Below are positions 24,138-27,427 of a stretch of 27,427 nt of DNA, in pieces (position 1 is the first letter of the stretch; every line of letters starts with the position of its first letter). Origin of the DNA: Methylacidiphilaceae bacterium UBA1321 (lineage in GTDB: Bacteria; Verrucomicrobiota; Verrucomicrobiia; Methylacidiphilales; UBA1321); NCBI GenBank assembly GCA_002306945.1, contig DBTH01000004.1, positions 1 to 27,427 of the forward strand, read 5' to 3'. The notes below the pieces were generated by a model. The model made no database searches. It was not told the DNA's origin and was given only the letters and a program-made list of their open reading frames with translations. The position numbers and the translations under genes were made by a program.

Positions 24138-25538
24138 CTATTTCCCCATCTGCGCGGCATACTCGGAGGCGAGAACGAACTCGGCGTTTTGAGAGATGAG
24201 GAAATCAATGATCTTGACGAAATTGTCGAAGCGATCCGGCGTCCAGTGCATTGGATGGCCCTGGATGAAAAAGTACTCACGGTCAGGATTCTTCGCGTAA
24301 CCCGCAACGAAATTCTCGTATTCCGGAACGCCAACCTTTCCCTCGATGTTGACTGCATAAACCCGGTCCAGAACGACGACCTTGCCTTTGGCGGCCAATT
24401 GTTTTCCAGCGGCATCAATCGGGGTGGGATAGAGCCATACCTTCATGTCGGGATCGTCCTGCATCACCTGAATAGTTTGAGCGTCGAATGAAGCCGTCGG
24501 TGCTCCTCCGGGAGGCCCGAAGGTATGGAAAGGAAAACCGAGCTTGTCCCGCGCGGCTTGCTGCGAACGCTCGAACCGTTTCTTTTGATCTTCATAGGAG
24601 CGGTGATCGAATTCGTTGTAGGTCTTGCCGTCCTCGACATGGGTTTGGTGATCCCAACCATGCAGCCAGAATTCGAAACGCCCTGTGGCCTGCTGCTCCT
24701 TGATCCATCCCGCGTATTCGGGTGTGGCGATTTCCAGCGTCTCGGCGATGATTCCGATATTGGCCTTGATTTGGCGCGACTTGATGAAGTTGGCGAATTT
24801 GATCCAGAGCCCGTTCACTTTGCCATCGATCTGGCGTAGATCATCGACCTTGATGATGATCTTGGGCGGCGCTTTGCGCGGTGGCAGTTCAACCGGAGCG
24901 GCGGTTGCAACTGATTTGGGTGCGGAGGCCGGTTCTTGCGTGGCTGATTTTTCGCCAATGCCCGAAAGCGAGAAATCATCCACATCGGCAACGCCCACAG
25001 CCGCTCCGAAGGAGTGAATCCAGAGTGCGACAGAAGCCGCGCCGGCGGGAGCCTGGGTGGAAAGAGTGTAAAAATGCCATTGTCCGTCGCCTTCCTTGGC
25101 ACCGCAAACGGGATGACCGGCACCGGCACGTTGCGCAGGGTCATTGATGAGTTGGTCATTGGCATCGTAGAAATAGAGGTAAACGCCCAGAAAACCCGGC
25201 TTGTCACTGCGCTCCCAGAATCCCAATTTGAGCGTCGCGCCCGCTTCCACTTTATACCGCGCGCTGAGAGCGGCGGAACCAGCCTTGGCGTCGTTGTCCG
25301 AGATGCGCAATCCATTTTTACCATCGTGGAATGCCTCGGCGGAGATTGCCGACATGGAATCCTTGATAACCCAGCCATTGACTCCGTCTTCGAAGCCGGG
25401 ATTTTCCAATCCGTTATCCTGCGCATGAAGTGGAAGCGTCCCGAGCAGAATCAGCAGTGAGAGCAACGGCCAGAAACGGCAGCACGAACAGTTCGAACGA
25501 GCGAATAGCGATCGAGGGGGGAGGAACATGGGATGCAT
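24138..25538 (-). CDS. Exported polysaccharide deacetylase-like protein with N-terminal carbohydrate-binding domain
   Basis: This 466-residue protein has a signal peptide cleaved near LHA (about residue 40); the start may be Met1 or Met4. Residues about 41-190 form a beta-sandwich of the CBM4/9-like kind (NGLENPGFEDGVNGWV, KAGSAALSARYKVEAGATLKLGFW, VDDFSLSGIG). An Ala- and Pro-rich linker leads to the catalytic domain (about 225-466). There the NodB-type landmarks are visible: KVDDL (Asp232, Asp233), HGWDH (His293 and His297, the HxxxH metal site), FGPPGGA where the usual Arg is Gly, and QGHP near the end. Enzymes of this fold remove acetyl groups from glycans using a divalent metal. The substrate is unknown; an acetylated plant or algal polysaccharide fits the neighbourhood. 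It stops six bases from the lacI-type gene. Confidence 0.85.
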   Translation of the reverse strand: MHPMFLPPRSLFARSNCSCCRFWPLLSLLILLGTLPLHAQDNGLENPGFEDGVNGWVIKDSMSAISAEAFHDGKNGLRISDNDAKAGSAALSARYKVEAGATLKLGFWERSDKPGFLGVYLYFYDANDQLINDPAQRAGAGHPVCGAKEGDGQWHFYTLSTQAPAGAASVALWIHSFGAAVGVADVDDFSLSGIGEKSATQEPASAPKSVATAAPVELPPRKAPPKIIIKVDDLRQIDGKVNGLWIKFANFIKSRQIKANIGIIAETLEIATPEYAGWIKEQQATGRFEFWLHGWDHQTHVEDGKTYNEFDHRSYEDQKKRFERSQQAARDKLGFPFHTFGPPGGAPTASFDAQTIQVMQDDPDMKVWLYPTPIDAAGKQLAAKGKVVVLDRVYAVNIEGKVGVPEYENFVAGYAKNPDREYFFIQGHPMHWTPDRFDNFVKIIDFLISQNAEFVLASEYAAQMGK

Positions 25539-25573
25539 TATGTGAAAATCGGACGATAAGGCGACCGGGATTT

Positions 25574-25591
25574 AATTCTACAGAGAGAATT
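25574..25591. promoter_or_regulatory. Candidate operator: inverted repeat AATTCT-N6-AGAATT
   Basis: AATTCTACAGAGAGAATT has perfect six-base arms. On the - strand, bases 25589-25575 read TTCTCTCTGTAGAAT, the same 15 bases that precede the lacI-type gene. It lies 36 bases before the deacetylase start and 113 bases before the divergent repeat-protein gene, so it could serve both. TAGAAT could be a -10 box for the deacetylase, but no -35 was found at the right distance. The rest of the 25539-25704 gap holds nothing else I can support except AAGGA (25696-25700), a ribosome site for ATG 25705. Confidence 0.55.
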
Positions 25592-25704
25592 ATGAAACCC
25601 TTTATGGGGGTATTGGCTACAGCCTATATTCAATTCAAACCAAAACTCCCGCAGCGCGGAGTCATCATCACAACTCAACCGACCGTTTGCAGGCCAAGGA
25701 TCCA

Positions 25705-27427
25705 ATGAAAAACAAGACCAACCGTAATAAGGAATGCCCCGTTCATCAGGCGTTTTCGATTCACTGCATCACGCTGTTGCAGTTAGCTGCCATCATTGGA
25801 ATCCTGGGGATGCCAGCGGCCCGGGCTGCCAGTCTCACCTGGGACAATAGCGGTGCCAATCCGACAGCTCCCACGGATGGATTTTCAAGCACCTGGGATA
25901 CGAGTTCGACGGTCTGGAGTAACGGCTCAACCGATGGCGCATGGGTTAATACGAACAATGACGTCGCGGTCTTTGGCAATAGCAATGGGGTGGCTGGCAC
26001 GGTTAATCTGGGTTCCGCGGTCACTGCCGAAGGCATTACGTTTAATCCTGCCACCAGTGGTAATTATACGATTTCCGGGGGCACCGGAGCTTACGCCCTG
26101 ACGCTCGCCGGAGCGGCTCGAACGATCACGGCCAATGCGAACGCGACGATCAGCGCGGTCGTGGCCGGAACCGCAGGGCTGGTCAAGACCGGTAGCGGCA
26201 CACTCTATCTCACCGGAATCAATACTTATACCGGCGGCACAACGATCAGCGGCGGCGTTCTGAGCGTGAACTATCTAGTCTCGAATTCCACGGCATTGAG
26301 CAGCATCGGTGTCGGCAATAATCTGACCCTGGATGGAGGTACGTTCCAATATACCGGTGCGGTAAACTACCATGCACTTAAAGGCGGAACTTTTACTCTT
26401 GGCACCGGCGGTGGAACCATTGACATGAATTCAAGTTCGACCGGCTCTACTTTTGAAGGTGCTTTTGCCACGACCGGCACCGGTGATCGCAAGCTGACTT
26501 TGCAAACCAATTACGGCGCTCTGAGCGGAGCCGGTGCGATATTTGCCATGGTGATTACCGATGGGGCAGGTGGAGTCACCTCCCTGGAAAAAACCGGGAC
26601 GGGAAGCTGGTTCCTTTCCGGAGCCAACACCTATACAGGCACGACAACGGTAAGCGCGGGGACACTGGGCATTTCAGGAGCCAATAACCGGTTGAACACC
26701 TCCAGCACATTGGTTATCGACAAAAACGGTGCTTTCTCCGTTAGCGGTTTCAGTCAGACTTTGGCTGTCCTGCGGGATGGCGCGAGCGGTGGAGGAAGAT
26801 TGACGAACGGTTCGGGCGGCACCGGTACCATCACGCTCGGTTCGGGATCCTTCAGCGGCACGATTAACAACGGTGCCGTCGGACGAATTCTAGCCGTTAG
26901 CAAAAACACGACGGGTACATTGACATTATCCGGCACCAACAGTTACACCGGTAAAACCACGGTCAGTGGCGGTACTCTGGTGGTGGGCGGAGCGAACAAC
27001 ACCTCACTTGGCTTTGGTGGTCCGACCGGGCTCAACGAGAGCGTTGCCACGACCGCAGTATCGAGCGGCACCGTCGATTTGAATGGCGGCACAGTCAATG
27101 AGCCGATCGTATTGACCGGGGGCAGCCTGATCAATAACGCAACCTCGGAAGCGGTGCTCAACAATGGCATTGCGGGTATCGCACTTACGGGTGCGGGCAG
27201 TGGGTATGCCGGAACGATCACAGTGGCGGTTACGGGCGGCGGCGGCACCGGGGCGACCGCGACGGCAGCGGTGAGCAGCGGGGCGATCAATGCGGTCACA
27301 GTAACCAACGCGGGTAGCGGGTACACTTCGGCCCTCACCGTCACGGTCAAGGGTTCGAGCGGTGGCAGCGGCACGGCGGTGGCCACAGCAGTTCTCTCGT
27401 CGCTTTCGCTTGAAGGCAATAACAACA
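25705..27427 (+). CDS. Autotransporter-associated beta-strand repeat protein, 3' end missing
   Basis: The frame is open from ATG 25705 to the window end, giving 574 codons without a stop. AAGGA (25696-25700) supports the start. A long signal peptide (basic start, hydrophobic stretch LLQLAAIIGILGMP) is cleaved near ARA (about residue 46). The mature part is Gly-, Thr-, Ser- and Asn-rich, as in a beta-helix. Three autotransporter-associated beta-strand repeats (PF12951/TIGR02601 type) start near residues 159, 293 and 398; each has the core L-SG-N-YTG-TT-S-GTL. Two further repeats of another kind lie near 498 and 537. Such proteins are large, surface-exposed or secreted, and in Verrucomicrobiota often end in an anchor motif; that end is not visible. 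It is divergent from the deacetylase. Confidence 0.9.
   Translation, partial: MKNKTNRNKECPVHQAFSIHCITLLQLAAIIGILGMPAARAASLTWDNSGANPTAPTDGFSSTWDTSSTVWSNGSTDGAWVNTNNDVAVFGNSNGVAGTVNLGSAVTAEGITFNPATSGNYTISGGTGAYALTLAGAARTITANANATISAVVAGTAGLVKTGSGTLYLTGINTYTGGTTISGGVLSVNYLVSNSTALSSIGVGNNLTLDGGTFQYTGAVNYHALKGGTFTLGTGGGTIDMNSSSTGSTFEGAFATTGTGDRKLTLQTNYGALSGAGAIFAMVITDGAGGVTSLEKTGTGSWFLSGANTYTGTTTVSAGTLGISGANNRLNTSSTLVIDKNGAFSVSGFSQTLAVLRDGASGGGRLTNGSGGTGTITLGSGSFSGTINNGAVGRILAVSKNTTGTLTLSGTNSYTGKTTVSGGTLVVGGANNTSLGFGGPTGLNESVATTAVSSGTVDLNGGTVNEPIVLTGGSLINNATSEAVLNNGIAGIALTGAGSGYAGTITVAVTGGGGTGATATAAVSSGAINAVTVTNAGSGYTSALTVTVKGSSGGSGTAVATAVLSSLSLEGNNN
26179..27000 (+). repeat. Three degenerate copies of the autotransporter-associated repeat
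   Basis: At the protein level the cores are LYLTGINTYTGGTTISGGVL (from about residue 167), WFLSGANTYTGTTTVSAGTL (about 301) and LTLSGTNSYTGKTTVSGGTL (about 405). The copies are about 105-135 residues apart, with unrelated beta-strand sequence between. They are diverged at the DNA level, so they are not a recent expansion. Confidence 0.85.
27190..27405 (+). repeat. Two 39-residue Gly-Ser-Gly-Tyr repeats
   Basis: AGSGYAGTITVAVTGGGGTG (residue 497 onward) and AGSGYTSALTVTVKGSSGGS (residue 536 onward) are each followed by a short Ala/Thr/Val strand (ATATAAV, GTAVATAV). The period is 39 residues, 117 bases. More copies may lie beyond the window end. Confidence 0.75.

Noticed and set aside
25602..25630. 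Promoter TTATGG-N17-TATATT for the repeat protein
   Set aside because: The -10 is fair (five of six) but the -35 is poor, so I do not list it as a feature.
26943..27425. 160-codon open frame on the - strand, Val/Pro/Leu-rich
   Set aside because: It is the shadow of Gly/Thr-rich repeats in the autotransporter-type gene, whose signal peptide and repeats are clear.
1..27427. tRNA, rRNA, CRISPR array or insertion sequence
   Set aside because: No cloverleaf-like segment, regular short repeat array, transposase-like frame or terminal inverted repeats were noticed by eye. A covariance-model search would be decisive for small RNAs.

Overview
The window looks like a piece of a Verrucomicrobiota chromosome (Opitutae or Spartobacteria-like; the exact class is inference). 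The basis is two copies of the 'Verru_Chthon' pseudopilin cassette (B-C-A gene order), two LacI-type regulators, several Sec-exported glycoside hydrolases, and a long protein with autotransporter-associated beta-strand repeats. This combination is typical of polysaccharide-degrading Verrucomicrobiota. No RNA gene, insertion sequence or CRISPR array was seen.

Left part, all on the + strand: the 3' end of a LacI regulator (1-1003), a 231-base regulatory gap, then what looks like one long operon from 1235 to 14492. Its genes overlap or lie 11-23 bases apart: pseudopilin B, pseudopilin C, a giant GspK-like protein A, a small exported protein, a GH78 alpha-L-rhamnosidase, the rhamnose/H+ symporter RhaT, and a GH106 alpha-L-rhamnosidase. 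The logic would be export, release of L-rhamnose from a polysaccharide or glycoside, and uptake of the sugar. The genes for rhamnose catabolism (isomerase, kinase, aldolase) are not in the window.

Middle: an AT-rich gene (14639-17470) for an exported TIM-barrel glycoside hydrolase whose family I could not assign. It differs in composition from its neighbours and may be transferred or separately regulated.

Right part: a second B-C-A cassette on the - strand (22950 to 17605), divergent from an intact LacI regulator (23094-24131). That regulator converges, with a 6-base gap, on a polysaccharide-deacetylase-like gene on the - strand (25538 to 24138). Divergent from the deacetylase is a large repeat protein (25705 onward) that runs off the window end. 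A 15-base sequence, TTCTCTCTGTAGAAT, occurs just upstream of the intact lacI-type gene and again between the deacetylase and the repeat protein. It is the best candidate for this regulator's operator.

The most interesting idea is that the cassettes are modular type II secretion-like tips. B and C carry prepilin signals with Glu at +5, like GspI and GspJ. Protein A has a prepilin-like N-terminus without Glu+5, and two short motifs of the 'K-(I/V)-N/D-(I/L/M)-N' kind, both reminiscent of GspK, but with a region of more than 700 residues between the motifs. One such tip is apparently co-transcribed with rhamnoside-degrading enzymes.
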